DNA from: Maribacter arcticus
GTDB lineage: Bacteria > Bacteroidota > Bacteroidia > Flavobacteriales > Flavobacteriaceae
DNA: 64,000 nt
Assembly: GCF_900167935.1 (NCBI RefSeq)
Contig: NZ_FUYL01000007.1
Coordinates: forward strand, 1-64,000
Direction of reading: 5' to 3'
This document shows, piece after piece, positions 26,387-36,594 of this stretch; within the stretch, counting starts at the first letter, position 1; every line of letters begins with the position of its first letter. The position numbers and the translations under genes are program-made. The notes below the pieces were generated by a model. It ran no database searches and was not told where the DNA came from. It saw only the letters and a program-made list of their open reading frames with translations.

Positions 26387-27124
26387 ATGAGATTAAAGGA
26401 TAAAATAGCGATTGTAACAGGAGGTTCACAGGGAATTGGAAAGGCAATTTCTGAGCTGTTCGCAAAGGAGGGTGCTACGGTGATTATTATGGATTTATTG
26501 CCCAAAGGTCAAGATGTAGCTAGTGGAATTATAACATCTGGTGGCAAGGCAGAATTCCATACTGTTTCGGTAACCGACAAATCTTCCGTAGAAAAACTTT
26601 TTGAACAGGTAAATTCAAAATACGGCAAAATTGATATCCTAATTAACAATGCTGGCATAACTCGGGATCGCACCTTAGAGAAAATGACTGAAGATGAATT
26701 TGACGCTGTTATCGAGGTGAACCTAAAAGGGGTATTTATTTGTACGCAAGCAGTTGCACCTTACATGAAGGCAAATAAATATGGAAGAATAGTTAGTGCT
26801 GCTTCCAATGTAGGGTTACGAGGTAATTTTGGACAGACTAATTATGCGGCTACCAAAGCAGGTGTCATTGCCATGTCCAAGACCTGGACAATGGAACTTG
26901 GTAAATATGGTATAACAGCAAATGCCATAGCTCCTGGCTTTACCATGACCGATATGGTCGACAAAATTCCGCAAGAGCATTTTGAGGCGATTAAGGCAAG
27001 CATACCTTTAAAAACGGTTGCACAACCCATCGATATAGCCTATGGCTATTTATATTTAGCATCTGATGAGGCACGTTTTGTCTCTGGAATTTGCTTGACC
27101 ATTGATGGTGGAATTTCAAGATAA
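26387..27124 (+). CDS. 3-oxoacyl reductase, FabG/PhaB-like SDR
   Basis: I chose ATG 26387 (MRLKDKIAIVTGGSQGIG); a TTG at 26372 is in frame but less likely. The protein has GGSQGIG, NNAGITRDRTLEKM and YAATK, and closes with SGICLTIDGGI. The NAGITRD segment is characteristic of FabG and acetoacetyl-CoA reductases, which use NADPH. It is followed by a MaoC-type hydratase, a pairing common in 3-hydroxyacyl-CoA metabolism. Confidence 0.88.
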   Translation: MRLKDKIAIVTGGSQGIGKAISELFAKEGATVIIMDLLPKGQDVASGIITSGGKAEFHTVSVTDKSSVEKLFEQVNSKYGKIDILINNAGITRDRTLEKMTEDEFDAVIEVNLKGVFICTQAVAPYMKANKYGRIVSAASNVGLRGNFGQTNYAATKAGVIAMSKTWTMELGKYGITANAIAPGFTMTDMVDKIPQEHFEAIKASIPLKTVAQPIDIAYGYLYLASDEARFVSGICLTIDGGISR

Positions 27125-27136
27125 ACGACAGACATA

Positions 27137-27601
27137 ATGGCTAAACTAATTTTAGATAATTTAAAGGAATTTAATACCTACGAGGGAAAAACATTACCGG
27201 CAGGTGAATGGATTACCATTACACAAGAAATGATAAATGATTTTGCAAAGGCCACCTTAGATTTTCAATGGATACATGTAGATGTAGAAAAGGCGACCCA
27301 ATATTCTCCGTTTAAAAAGCCAGTTGCGCACGGCTTTATGTCGGTTTCCCTACTATCTAAAATGCTCGGAGATCTTATACAGATTAAATCGGTAAAAATG
27401 GGGGTTAACTATGGCTTGAATAAAGTTCGTTTTCCAAATGCGGTTTTGGTAGATAGTAAGTTACGATTGCATGGAAAAGTTGCTGCTATTGAGGATTACG
27501 CCGAAAACGGTGTCAAAGTCACATGGCTCTGTTCGGTAGAAATTGAGGGTGCCGACAAACCGGCCTGCGTGGCTGAATTTATTAGTATCATGTTTGAATA
27601 A
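27137..27601 (+). CDS. MaoC-like (R)-specific enoyl-CoA hydratase
   Basis: A single hot-dog domain of 154 residues. It contains the hydratase-2 active-site region (TLDFQWIHVDVEKATQYSPFKKPVAHGFMSVSLL), with the catalytic Asp and His placed as in MaoC/NodN proteins. It would hydrate a trans-2-enoyl-CoA to the (R)-3-hydroxy form. The neighbouring FabG-like SDR could then act on that product. Confidence 0.85.
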   Translation: MAKLILDNLKEFNTYEGKTLPAGEWITITQEMINDFAKATLDFQWIHVDVEKATQYSPFKKPVAHGFMSVSLLSKMLGDLIQIKSVKMGVNYGLNKVRFPNAVLVDSKLRLHGKVAAIEDYAENGVKVTWLCSVEIEGADKPACVAEFISIMFE

Positions 27602-27683
27602 TACTTAATAAATACCTTAACTGCCTTTGTGAATTAGCAAGTTTTATTTTGTATTTTCAAGGTTGTCAAAATAAACCAAACCA

Positions 27684-29507
27684 ATGACCAGACTCTTCGA
27701 TTTAATCGACTACCAACTAAAAAATAATCCATTAGAAGCCTCCATTAGTGGAAGGAATAAAGATGGGAAATGGGAATCGTATAGTACTCAAAAATTAAAG
27801 GATACTGCAGAAAAAGCAGCAGCAGGATTATTGAAATTAGGTCTTGTACCTGGTGATAAGATAGCTATAGTAGCCTATAAAAATAGGCCTGAGTGGATTA
27901 TTATGGACTATGCCGTTCAAATGGCAGGAATGATTAGTATTCCCTTATATCCTACCATCAGCGTATCGGAATATGAATACATTTTAAATGAGGCCGAAGT
28001 GAAGGCAGCCTTCTGTGGGGGATTGGATTTATATGATAAACTATCAGAAACTCAAAAAGCAGTAGCTACCTTAAAACATATTTACACCTTTGATGGATTA
28101 AATGGTAATCCCTTTTGGGAAACTATTTTTGATACTAAAGGTATTTCAAGCTTAGAAAGCATCCAATCCAATATAAAAGGAGATGATTTAGTAACCATTA
28201 TCTATACCTCTGGAACTACGGGAAAACCAAAAGGAGTTATGCTGAGCCATGCCAATATCATGCATGTGGTTACAGCCACCTCAAGATTATTAGTTGTTAA
28301 ACCTGAAGAAAAGGTACTAAGTTTTCTTCCGCTTTGCCATGTTTATGAACGAGCTGTATCTTTTTGTTATTGCTATAAGGGAGTTTCAATATTTTTATGT
28401 GGTACAGATAACTTAAGTGGACCTAATGGAGATTTGGTAGCTGTCCGTCCAGTTGCTTTTACAACAGTTCCACGATTATTGGAAAAAATTTATGAAGCGA
28501 TTTACAATAAGGGTTTGGCTTTGAAGGGTGCTAAAAGAAAATTATTTTTTTGGGCTTTAGACCTAACGGATGATTACAAGTTAGACCAGCAGTTATCTTT
28601 TACAGCAAGTTTGAAATGGAAGTTAGCAGATACCTTGATTTTTAGTAAGTGGCGGGCAGCTTTAGGGGGTAATGTAAAACAGATTATTACTGGTGCCGCC
28701 CCATGTCCTGTTAAAATATTACGTGTTTTTTGTGCAGCGGGAATTCCTATTCGAGAAGCATACGGCTTAACGGAGACCTCACCGACCTTAACGGGTAATA
28801 CCTTGGATCCAAATGGAGCCATGATTGGAACCGTTGGGTATGCTATTGACGGTGTTGAGTTATATATTGATAAAACTTCTGGAGAATATAAGGAAGACGA
28901 GGGAGAAATTTTGGCCCACGGACCCAACGTAATGTTAGGGTACTATAAAAAACCGGAAATAAATGAACAGGTATTCCAAACAATCAATGGTAAAAAATGG
29001 TTTCGTACAGGTGATATCGGAAAACTGATCAAAGGACCTGACGGAAGAGAATTTCTTAAGATTACGGATAGGAAGAAAGAATTATTGAAAACTTCAGGCG
29101 GAAAGTACGTAGCTCCTGCACCCATTGAAAATCGGATAAAGGAAGATTTTTTGATTGAACAGATGATGGTTATAGGCGATAAGCAAAAATTTGTTTCGGC
29201 TTTGATTATACCTTCAGAAGTAGCATTGAAAAATTGGTGCCTCCATAAAAAAATGGAGTGGACTACATTAGAGGAAATGATACGAAATGAAAAAGTGATT
29301 CGTAAATATCAGAAAGTGATAGATAGTTATAATCCAGAATTTGGTCATATAGAACAGATAAAGAAATTTAAACTAATAGCAACACCTTGGCTGCCAATTC
29401 ATGAAGATGGTTCTTTGGCTGAACTAACGCCTACATTAAAACTTAAAAGAAGAGTAATAAGAGAAAAATATAGCGAGGAAATTGCTGCTATTTATAAGGA
29501 GTTGTAA
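27684..29507 (+). CDS. Long-chain acyl-CoA synthetase (AMP-forming)
   Basis: A full-length ANL-superfamily enzyme of 607 residues. It has the P-loop TIIYTSGTTGKPKGVMLSH, the adenine motif IREAYGLTETSPTLTG, the hinge WFRTGDIGK and the C-terminal Lys region KELLKTSGGKYVAPAPIE. It activates a carboxylic acid to the acyl-CoA with ATP, probably the entry step of this operon. It is the last gene of the run and lies 82 nt after the MaoC gene. Confidence 0.92.
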   Translation: MTRLFDLIDYQLKNNPLEASISGRNKDGKWESYSTQKLKDTAEKAAAGLLKLGLVPGDKIAIVAYKNRPEWIIMDYAVQMAGMISIPLYPTISVSEYEYILNEAEVKAAFCGGLDLYDKLSETQKAVATLKHIYTFDGLNGNPFWETIFDTKGISSLESIQSNIKGDDLVTIIYTSGTTGKPKGVMLSHANIMHVVTATSRLLVVKPEEKVLSFLPLCHVYERAVSFCYCYKGVSIFLCGTDNLSGPNGDLVAVRPVAFTTVPRLLEKIYEAIYNKGLALKGAKRKLFFWALDLTDDYKLDQQLSFTASLKWKLADTLIFSKWRAALGGNVKQIITGAAPCPVKILRVFCAAGIPIREAYGLTETSPTLTGNTLDPNGAMIGTVGYAIDGVELYIDKTSGEYKEDEGEILAHGPNVMLGYYKKPEINEQVFQTINGKKWFRTGDIGKLIKGPDGREFLKITDRKKELLKTSGGKYVAPAPIENRIKEDFLIEQMMVIGDKQKFVSALIIPSEVALKNWCLHKKMEWTTLEEMIRNEKVIRKYQKVIDSYNPEFGHIEQIKKFKLIATPWLPIHEDGSLAELTPTLKLKRRVIREKYSEEIAAIYKEL

Positions 29508-29569
29508 AAGCACTACTTAATAAGTGTGTAATTTTTTAAGGAGACAAAGCGTAAGATTAGCAATATTTT

Positions 29570-29593
29570 GACGGAGTAAACGTCTTTTTTTTG
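29570..29593 (+). terminator. Weak terminator candidate
   Basis: GACG pairs with CGTC 29570-29584 over a 7-base loop, followed by an uninterrupted T-run. The stem is short, but it lies 60 nt after the acyl-CoA synthetase stop and before a convergent minus-strand gene. Confidence 0.35.
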
Positions 29594-29788
29594 GGCCTTG
29601 AAAAACTATTTTTTTACTTATGAGTTAATCTTGTAAATTTTTCATTTTAACCTGTTTGTTTAAGATTTGTTGAATTCTGTCATTCCGAGTAACTTAAAAT
29701 TGAATAGTAATAAAGGCTTCAATTTTCACGAATGTTAGGTTGTCTAATGTTGTTTCTACAGGTAATCTTTGATATCGGGTAATTCTAA

Positions 29789-31063
29789 TTATCCGTTCGT
29801 AATAATAGAATATAAAATCCCCATGATTATGATGATTCCAAAGGTATAACCCACCAATTTCCCGGTAATTTTAGAACCCTTAAATACGGTAATACCTAAT
29901 TTAACCAACATGTTGCTCATGATTGCTACTACAATGACAGATGAAGCTAGTTTTAACCTTTCTCCATCTAATGCAAATTTCGCCAAACTTATAGTAATGG
30001 CATCAGTATCTGCCAAACCGGCTATTAAAGCCGAATAATACAAACCATTTTCACCAAAATATTTATTGCTATAAAAAACTGCAAATAAAATTATAACATA
30101 AATAAACCCAAATCCTATTGCGTTAAGAAGATTCATGGGGTTTCCTAACTTAAGATTCGTGTCAGACTTATTAGTACCTTCTTTTATTAAAATTAACGAC
30201 ATGATAAGACAGCCAAATGTAAATATGCTAAACGGTAGAGCCAAATAGTAAAGAAGTGAACTATTGAAGATATATATTAATAGGGCAAGTCTAGGGAACA
30301 TTATGGCCGAGGCGATAATAATACCTGCAGCATATTTTCGTGACAGTTCTGGAGATTCTATACTTCTAGAAGCATAACTCCATGTAACGGCAGTGCTAGA
30401 TATTAGTCCGCCAAGAATAGCTGTTAATAGAATTCCTCTTTTAGAACCTACAAATTTGACTAAAAAATATCCGATAAAGTTTAAGAAAGAAACAATAGCA
30501 ATGATGGATCCTATCTCAAACGGATTTACTAAATCATTTGGGCCATAGGTGTTATTTGGTAAAAAGGGCAATATTAAAAGAGCTATAATTGAAAATTTCA
30601 CAAATGCAAAAAGTTCTTCAGAGGTAATATTACTAATGACCGAATGAAATCGTGTCTTTAGAGAAAGTAAGGTGACGATTATGACTGCCGTTGCAACCGC
30701 ATTACGGTAGTATTCGGCAGAAACCATAAGACCTAACACAAAGGTAGCAATAAGGGCTAAATTGGTAGTAAAACTTCGTTCAAAGCTATGTTCTTCTTTA
30801 TAGAAATGATTGAACCCCAAAAAAAGAATAAAAGTACCTAAACCTACAATTGACAACCAAAAAGAAAACAGTTCGGTGAGGCTGCCTAGTGAAAAGCCCA
30901 AAATTGCCACAATGGGGAATGCACGTATGCCTGCAAACCCGCTTTCACGCTTAAGATTATTGTATTCCCGTTCCAATCCTACAATTAGACCAATACCCAT
31001 ACTAATGAAAACTCCTAGAATATAGGGGTCTAATGCTTCGCTTATGCTTTGATATTCGTTCAT
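29789..31063 (-). CDS. MgtC/SapB-family DUF4010 membrane protein
   Basis: This 424-residue protein has about 12 membrane segments. The N-terminal third carries the MgtC/SapB pattern (FISMGIGLIVGLEREYNN, with FAGIRAFPIVAILGF). The C-terminal two thirds are DUF4010 (GGLISSTAVTWSYASRS, IAGLADTDAITISLAKFA). MgtC-like proteins respond to magnesium or acid stress; the transport role of DUF4010 proteins is unproven. It lies 13 nt behind the UbiB-like kinase gene, so the two form an operon driven from the palindrome promoter at 32884-32926. Confidence 0.85.
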   Translation of the reverse strand: MNEYQSISEALDPYILGVFISMGIGLIVGLEREYNNLKRESGFAGIRAFPIVAILGFSLGSLTELFSFWLSIVGLGTFILFLGFNHFYKEEHSFERSFTTNLALIATFVLGLMVSAEYYRNAVATAVIIVTLLSLKTRFHSVISNITSEELFAFVKFSIIALLILPFLPNNTYGPNDLVNPFEIGSIIAIVSFLNFIGYFLVKFVGSKRGILLTAILGGLISSTAVTWSYASRSIESPELSRKYAAGIIIASAIMFPRLALLIYIFNSSLLYYLALPFSIFTFGCLIMSLILIKEGTNKSDTNLKLGNPMNLLNAIGFGFIYVIILFAVFYSNKYFGENGLYYSALIAGLADTDAITISLAKFALDGERLKLASSVIVVAIMSNMLVKLGITVFKGSKITGKLVGYTFGIIIIMGILYSIITNG

Positions 31064-31076
31064 ATAAATGGTTTAT

Positions 31077-32759
31077 TTAAAATTGATCATTCCTAAATAT
31101 GGATATGACAATATAAAACCCTAATAGGGCCGAGAGAACAAAACCTATGGCACCTAAAAGCGGAACTCCATTAATTAAAGGAGGCATTTTTGCCATAACC
31201 AGAAGAGATGATCCTATAGATAGTGCTGCTATAATTACGGCAAATACTAAACGGTTAACCGCCTTGATAGTAGATAATTGAAACTCTTTGAGCCCTTTGT
31301 GTTCATGTATAACTTCTAGTTTTCCATCTTTTATTTTTTTAATAATAGTATTGATATCCTCTGGCAGTGTGTCAACTAATTCATTAATATCTTTAATACG
31401 ATTTAGATTCTTTTTTAAAAGATATTTTAAACTAAAACGTTTGCGCGCTATTTTAGCTGTGTAAGGCTCTAAGTTATTAGTGATATTAAATTCAGGATCT
31501 AGTTTAAGACCTACGCCCTCTATTATAACAATACCGCGAATCAACATGTATAGGTAATGGGGCATAATAATTCTGTTCTCATATAAAATAGTCTTGAATT
31601 GAGTTAATGTATCTCCTAACCTAATGTTTTGAATTGCTGTATTGCTAATCCCATCGACTAACAAGTATAAATCTTGTTCTAATTTCGTATTATCGGGGAT
31701 ATCTGTTTTTATTGCAATTTTCTCAAGTAAAGAAATTATTTTTTTGATGTCTTTTCTTAAAAAGTTCAGCAGTAGGTCAACCAAAGCCTCTTTTTCTTTT
31801 GGCATGATGCTGCCCATCATACCAAAATCTAAAAAGCAGATTTGTCCGCTTTCAGGTAGCACAAAAATATTACCTGGATGAGGGTCGGCATGAAAGAAAC
31901 CATGGTCTAAAATTTGTTCTAGGTAAAGGTCTACACCAATTTTCGCTACCGCTCTTGGGTCAATATTCGAAGCTTTTAGCGTGGCTATTTCTGAAACTTT
32001 GATACCATCAATAAATTCCATGCAAATAATTTTATTGCTTGATAGTTCACGATATATGGCAGGTATATGAATAGCCTCGGTGCCTTTAAAGTTTTTAGTG
32101 AATCTTTCAGTGTTTTCCAATTCTCTTGCAAACTGAAGTTCTTCTTTAATACTTCGTTCAAAAGATTCTATAATTCGCATAGGTTGAAAAGCTTCAGCTT
32201 GGCTACTATATTTTTCAAGATTATGGGCAAGCTGTTTCATCACGAGTAGGTCAGATTCGATAATCTCTTTAATATTTGGACGTTGAATTTTTAAAACTAC
32301 CTCTTCACCATTTATCAATTGTGCGCGATGTACTTGTGCAAGAGAGGCTGCAGCTAACGGTTCTGTATGTATAGATGCAAAATATTTTAATTTATCTGCT
32401 CCCAGCTCTTCTTCAACGGTTTTATAAACATCGAAGTTTTCTAGCTTGGGTACATGATCCTGTAGCTTTTCTAATTCAATTATCAGTTCAAGAGGGAGCA
32501 TATCTTCTCTTGTGCTAAAAATTTGACCTAGTTTAATATACGTCGGTCCTAATTCTTCCAAAACCATTCGTATGCGCTCGAATTTTGAAAATGATAAATT
32601 TTGTTTGGTATCGGGGTGGTTTTCTAAATACTTTTTAGGGATTACCTTACTAAAACCACTCTTTACCAAGACATCGTCAAAACCATATTTAACCAGAACG
32701 TTAAATAGCGTTGCATACCTCGTTATTTCTTTTTGTGATGGAAGTTTTAAAATGGCCAT
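31077..32759 (-). CDS. ABC1/UbiB/AarF-family atypical kinase
   Basis: At 560 residues it has the UbiB signature KLGQIFSTREDMLP, the Ala-rich loop AAASLAQVHRA that replaces the kinase P-loop, the GFFHADPHPGNIF catalytic region and FLDFGMMG. Two C-terminal membrane segments (LVFAVIIAALSIGSSLLVMA and GAIGFVLSALLGFYIVI) anchor it. UbiB proteins support quinone biosynthesis or lipid homeostasis; Bacteroidota make menaquinone, so the exact target here is open. Its promoter has an FNR-like palindrome with a perfect -7 element. Confidence 0.92.
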   Translation of the reverse strand: MAILKLPSQKEITRYATLFNVLVKYGFDDVLVKSGFSKVIPKKYLENHPDTKQNLSFSKFERIRMVLEELGPTYIKLGQIFSTREDMLPLELIIELEKLQDHVPKLENFDVYKTVEEELGADKLKYFASIHTEPLAAASLAQVHRAQLINGEEVVLKIQRPNIKEIIESDLLVMKQLAHNLEKYSSQAEAFQPMRIIESFERSIKEELQFARELENTERFTKNFKGTEAIHIPAIYRELSSNKIICMEFIDGIKVSEIATLKASNIDPRAVAKIGVDLYLEQILDHGFFHADPHPGNIFVLPESGQICFLDFGMMGSIMPKEKEALVDLLLNFLRKDIKKIISLLEKIAIKTDIPDNTKLEQDLYLLVDGISNTAIQNIRLGDTLTQFKTILYENRIIMPHYLYMLIRGIVIIEGVGLKLDPEFNITNNLEPYTAKIARKRFSLKYLLKKNLNRIKDINELVDTLPEDINTIIKKIKDGKLEVIHEHKGLKEFQLSTIKAVNRLVFAVIIAALSIGSSLLVMAKMPPLINGVPLLGAIGFVLSALLGFYIVISIFRNDQF

Positions 32760-32883
32760 TTATGTTTTGATTGTTAAATGCATTTAAAAAGAATCTAAAA
32801 AAATGCTTAGTTTTTACCGTTAGCTTAATCATTTTAAGGCACAGTATTTCACAATTTATTAGCTAAATAACAGCTTATAATTT

Positions 32884-32926
32884 CAAAGCTATCTGAAATA
32901 ATGTACGTGATTTATGATATAAGTCA
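32884..32926 (-). promoter_or_regulatory. FNR-like palindrome plus -7 element (UbiB/MgtC operon)
   Basis: The palindrome TGATATAAGTCA (32915-32926) is followed on the minus strand, after exactly 23 nt, by TAGCTTTG (32884-32891), a perfect TAnnTTTG. The operon start is 125 nt downstream. Confidence 0.75.
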
Positions 32927-33391
32927 TATTTATATGGCAGCAACTGAATTCAAGTAGTTATTGTCTAGATTTCAATAATAACTTTCGATTGTAATAACCT
33001 GTTAGACCTACATTTAAAATGTTTGACAAGACCAATAACAATTTTTAAAATGATGAGTAAGACTTTGTGATAAATGAATTCTTTCTACCTAGAACCCTGA
33101 TCACTAACATAACTTAGCGTACGTATTGCTTCAATTAAAATAGCGTTCATAATGATTTAATATTAAGGGATGTAAAGTGGCGAATAACCATAATTTATAA
33201 TATGCCAGAGTAACCAATATATTGCTATAAATAGTTTTGTGTTGAGATTCAAAAATAGCTTTCTAAGATTGAGATAACTTCAGTTAAAAACTCTCTAATG
33301 TTTTCTTGTCCTTTATTTTTTTACATATGATTTTACTCATAGTATTCCTTTAAATTTTACATTTAATTTGAGGAATTACAATCAACTGTTT
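32927..33391. other. Intergenic stretch before the ABC exporter operon
   Basis: No coding frame and no palindrome of the 32915 type. It should hold the promoter of the plus-strand exporter operon, but no clear element stands out. Confidence 0.35.
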
Positions 33392-34474
33392 ATGCAAAAT
33401 TTGAAAATTTGTTTACTCTTTCTGCTTTGCCTTTCTTGTGGCAAAGACCGGGAAAAAGTACTTCCACAAAAAACGAAGCTAACATCATCTGTTTATGCTT
33501 CTGCTACTATACAGCCAGATAGTTTATATCAAATTTATGCCGTTGTTGCAGGTATTTTAGAGGATAACTTAGTCGAAGAAGGAGATTTGGTACGCAAGGG
33601 CGATGCGGTATTACAGATTAATGACCGTGCCCCAAAATTAAATGCAGATAACGCCTACTTGTCATTGCAGCAGTCTAAAGAAAACTTTCAAGGTGATGCT
33701 GCTATATTAAAGGAGATTGAAGATGAAATTTATTCGGCTAGACTAAAATTCAATAATGATTCCATCAATTATAGCAGACAAAAGCGCCTTTGGGAGCAAA
33801 ACATTGGGTCTAAAGCTGAGTTTGATACAAGAAAGTTAGCGTATGAGCTTTCAGCTAATCAGCTAAAACAACAAAGGGCTAGATATGCCCGAACCAAATA
33901 TGATTTAGAAACAAAAATGGCACAGGCTAGAAATAGCTATTCGACCACAAAAATAATAACAGATGATTATACGGTTAACAGCAAAATTAATGGAAGGGTA
34001 TATGCTCTTTTTAAAGAACCGGGTGAGCTTGTAAATACTTTAGAACCTTTAGGTGCAATAGGTAGTGCCTCGAATTTTAAAATAGTTATGCTGATAGATG
34101 AGGTAGATATCATTAAGATAAAAATAGACCAGCTAACACTTATAACTTTAGACGCTTACCCAAAAGAAGTATTTACCGCAAAGGTGAGCAAAATATATCC
34201 TCAAAAAGACGAACGTTCACAGACTTTTACAATTGAAGCACTCTTTACAGAACCCCCTTCAATATTATACCCCGGCTTAGCGGGTGAGGGTAATATTGTA
34301 ATTTCGGAAAAAGAAGATGCACTTACCATTCCAATAGAATATTTAATGGATGGTAATAAAGTAGAAACAGAAGAAGGTTTAGTGCGCGTTGAGGTAGGCC
34401 TTAAAAATTTAGAAAGGGTAGAGATTATTTCAGGTATAACGGAGAAGACATTTCTTTTAAAGCCAAAAGGATGA
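33392..34474 (+). CDS. HlyD/MacA-like periplasmic adaptor lipoprotein
   Basis: I chose ATG 33392 (MQNLKICLLFLLCLSC, lipid Cys16) over an in-frame TTG at 33368. The protein has a split lipoyl domain (VVAGILEDNLVEEGDLVRKGDAVLQIND), a long alpha-hairpin (about residues 85-190) and a beta-barrel (SNFKIVMLIDEVDIIKI). Such adaptors connect an inner-membrane transporter to an outer-membrane channel. Its stop overlaps the permease start by 4 nt (ATGA), so the two are translationally coupled. Confidence 0.9.
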   Translation: MQNLKICLLFLLCLSCGKDREKVLPQKTKLTSSVYASATIQPDSLYQIYAVVAGILEDNLVEEGDLVRKGDAVLQINDRAPKLNADNAYLSLQQSKENFQGDAAILKEIEDEIYSARLKFNNDSINYSRQKRLWEQNIGSKAEFDTRKLAYELSANQLKQQRARYARTKYDLETKMAQARNSYSTTKIITDDYTVNSKINGRVYALFKEPGELVNTLEPLGAIGSASNFKIVMLIDEVDIIKIKIDQLTLITLDAYPKEVFTAKVSKIYPQKDERSQTFTIEALFTEPPSILYPGLAGEGNIVISEKEDALTIPIEYLMDGNKVETEEGLVRVEVGLKNLERVEIISGITEKTFLLKPKG

Positions 34475-35733
34475 TAAACTGGAAGGTCATACTGAATATT
34501 GCAAAAACACATCTTCTTACCAAGATGAAATCTACTGCTACCGCATCTTTAGGTGTTACTTTCGGAATAGGTGCCTACATAACTATGGTTAGTTTTATGA
34601 CAGGTTTAAATAATATGTTAGATAGTCTTATTTTGAACCAAACTCCCCATATTCATTTATATAATGAAATAGAGCCAACGGTAAATCAACCAGTTTCGTT
34701 GTTTGAAGGTTTTGAAAATTCGGTATATATGATAAGCTCTATAAAACCAAAGCAAGGGCAAAATAAAATTCATAATGCCCTACCTATTCTTAACTATTTA
34801 AAGAAAAAGGACAAGGTAAAAGGGGCGACACCACAAGTACGCGCACAAATATTTTATCTATCTGGGGCCATTGAATTAGGTGGTACATTGGTTGGGGTAG
34901 ATATTATGGAAGAAGCCAGATTATCGAATATGCGTGACTATATTGTCGATGGTACCCCTGAAGCATTGAAAAGTACTGATAATGGTATTCTGTTAGGGTC
35001 TGGGTTGGCAAGTAAAATGTCATTATCTGTAGGCGATAGGGTCCAAATAAGCACTGTAAAAGGCGGTATTTTTCCTTTAAAAATTGTTGGTATCTACCAA
35101 AGCGGAATAGCGGATATCGATAATATACAAAGCTTCTGTAATTTAAAAACAGTACAACAGATATTAGGAGAGGCACAGAATTACGTCACCGATATCAATA
35201 TTAAACTTAATGCTATAGAAGATGCCCCTGCCATGGCACAAATTTTAGAAAAACAATTTGATGTAACCGCTACGGATATTAATGAAGCGAATGCCCAATT
35301 CGAAACAGGTACAAATATTCGAAATCTAATCACATACGCGGTTTCTATAACATTGTTAATTGTAGCAGGATTTGGAATTTATAATATTCTAAATATGCTC
35401 ATTTATGAAAAAATGAAAGATATCGCTATTTTAAAAGCAACCGGATTTTCAGGCCGAGATGTGCAGTTCATTTTTATGAGTCAAGCCATGATAATTGGTA
35501 TTATTGGTGGAATTTTAGGTTTGATTTTAGGGTTTGTACTATCTGTGCTTATTGATAGGGTTCCTTTTGAGACAGAGGCGTTACCCACCATTACTACCTA
35601 TCCTGTTAATTTTAATGTAGTATACTACATAATAGGAATTGTTTTTGCATTGGTTTCAACATTTATAGCAGGGTGGCTACCTTCTAATAAAGCAAGAAAA
35701 ATTGACCCGGTAAAAATCATTAGAGGTACTTAA
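34471..35733 (+). CDS. FtsX-family ABC transporter permease (MacB/LolCE-like)
   Basis: The 420-residue protein has the MacB/LolC topology. There is one N-terminal membrane segment, a large periplasmic domain (about residues 45-280), and three C-terminal segments (ITYAVSITLLIVAGFGIYNIL, IIGIIGGILGLILGFVLSVLI, YYIIGIVFALVSTFIAGWL). The coupling region YEKMKDIAILKATGFSGRD is typical. With the adaptor and the ATPase it makes a mechanotransmission-type exporter; the cargo is unknown. Confidence 0.9.
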   Translation: MINWKVILNIAKTHLLTKMKSTATASLGVTFGIGAYITMVSFMTGLNNMLDSLILNQTPHIHLYNEIEPTVNQPVSLFEGFENSVYMISSIKPKQGQNKIHNALPILNYLKKKDKVKGATPQVRAQIFYLSGAIELGGTLVGVDIMEEARLSNMRDYIVDGTPEALKSTDNGILLGSGLASKMSLSVGDRVQISTVKGGIFPLKIVGIYQSGIADIDNIQSFCNLKTVQQILGEAQNYVTDINIKLNAIEDAPAMAQILEKQFDVTATDINEANAQFETGTNIRNLITYAVSITLLIVAGFGIYNILNMLIYEKMKDIAILKATGFSGRDVQFIFMSQAMIIGIIGGILGLILGFVLSVLIDRVPFETEALPTITTYPVNFNVVYYIIGIVFALVSTFIAGWLPSNKARKIDPVKIIRGT

Positions 35734-35744
35734 GAGAATAGAGA

Positions 35745-36419
35745 ATGGATAACGTACTAGAGGCCAAAAACATCAATAAGCACTTTTTAAAACCTAAAGA
35801 TTTTCATGTTTTAAAAGATATTTCGTTCGCGATAAAACAAGGAGAGTTTGCTTCTATCATGGGTAAATCTGGTTCAGGAAAATCTACTTTACTCTATATC
35901 CTTTCTACAATGGATACAGATTATACTGGCGAATTATTTTTAAATAATGAATTGGTAACTGGTCGGTTATCTACAGAACTGTCAAGAATTAGAAATGAAC
36001 ACATTGGCTTTGTTTTTCAATTCCATTATTTGTTATCTGAATTTAGTGTGCTAGAGAATGTGATGCTCCCTGCTAAAAAATTAGCACGAAAATCTGTTCA
36101 AGAAATTGAACATGACGCCATTTTGAAATTAAAAATGTTGGGTATCGAAAATCTCGCAAAACAGAAAGCTTCCCGTATTTCTGGTGGCGAAAAACAACGA
36201 GTTGCCATCGCAAGGGCTTTGATTAATAATCCTTCTATACTTATGGGTGATGAACCAACTGGTAATTTGGATAGCTATAATTCTGATAATGTTTTTAATA
36301 TTTTTAAGCAGTTAAAAGAGGAGGAGGGGCTATCACTTCTAGTTGTTACTCATGATGAAGATTTTGCCAAGCGAACCGATTATATTATACAAATGGAAGA
36401 TGGCCGAATTATGAGTTAA
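35745..36419 (+). CDS. ABC transporter ATP-binding protein (LolD/MacB type)
   Basis: A 224-residue ATPase with Walker A GKSGSGKST, Q-loop FVFQFHYLL, signature SRISGGEKQRVAIARAL, Walker B ILMGDEPTGNLD and the switch His in VVTHDED. It sits 11 nt after the permease gene and completes the exporter. Confidence 0.93.
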   Translation: MDNVLEAKNINKHFLKPKDFHVLKDISFAIKQGEFASIMGKSGSGKSTLLYILSTMDTDYTGELFLNNELVTGRLSTELSRIRNEHIGFVFQFHYLLSEFSVLENVMLPAKKLARKSVQEIEHDAILKLKMLGIENLAKQKASRISGGEKQRVAIARALINNPSILMGDEPTGNLDSYNSDNVFNIFKQLKEEEGLSLLVVTHDEDFAKRTDYIIQMEDGRIMS

Positions 36420-36594
36420 ATATTCAAAGGCTATCTAAACCTAGTAGAGAATTTGTAATTAATTTGTGTCGTTTCATTGATGGATAAAAATAGTTTTAAT
36501 TTTAGACGGCTCTTGGTAGGTTTTTATCCTAATAAAAATTTAGTTTTGAAATTATCAGCACTATATTTTTCTTTCATTTTCAAAATTCATTGGT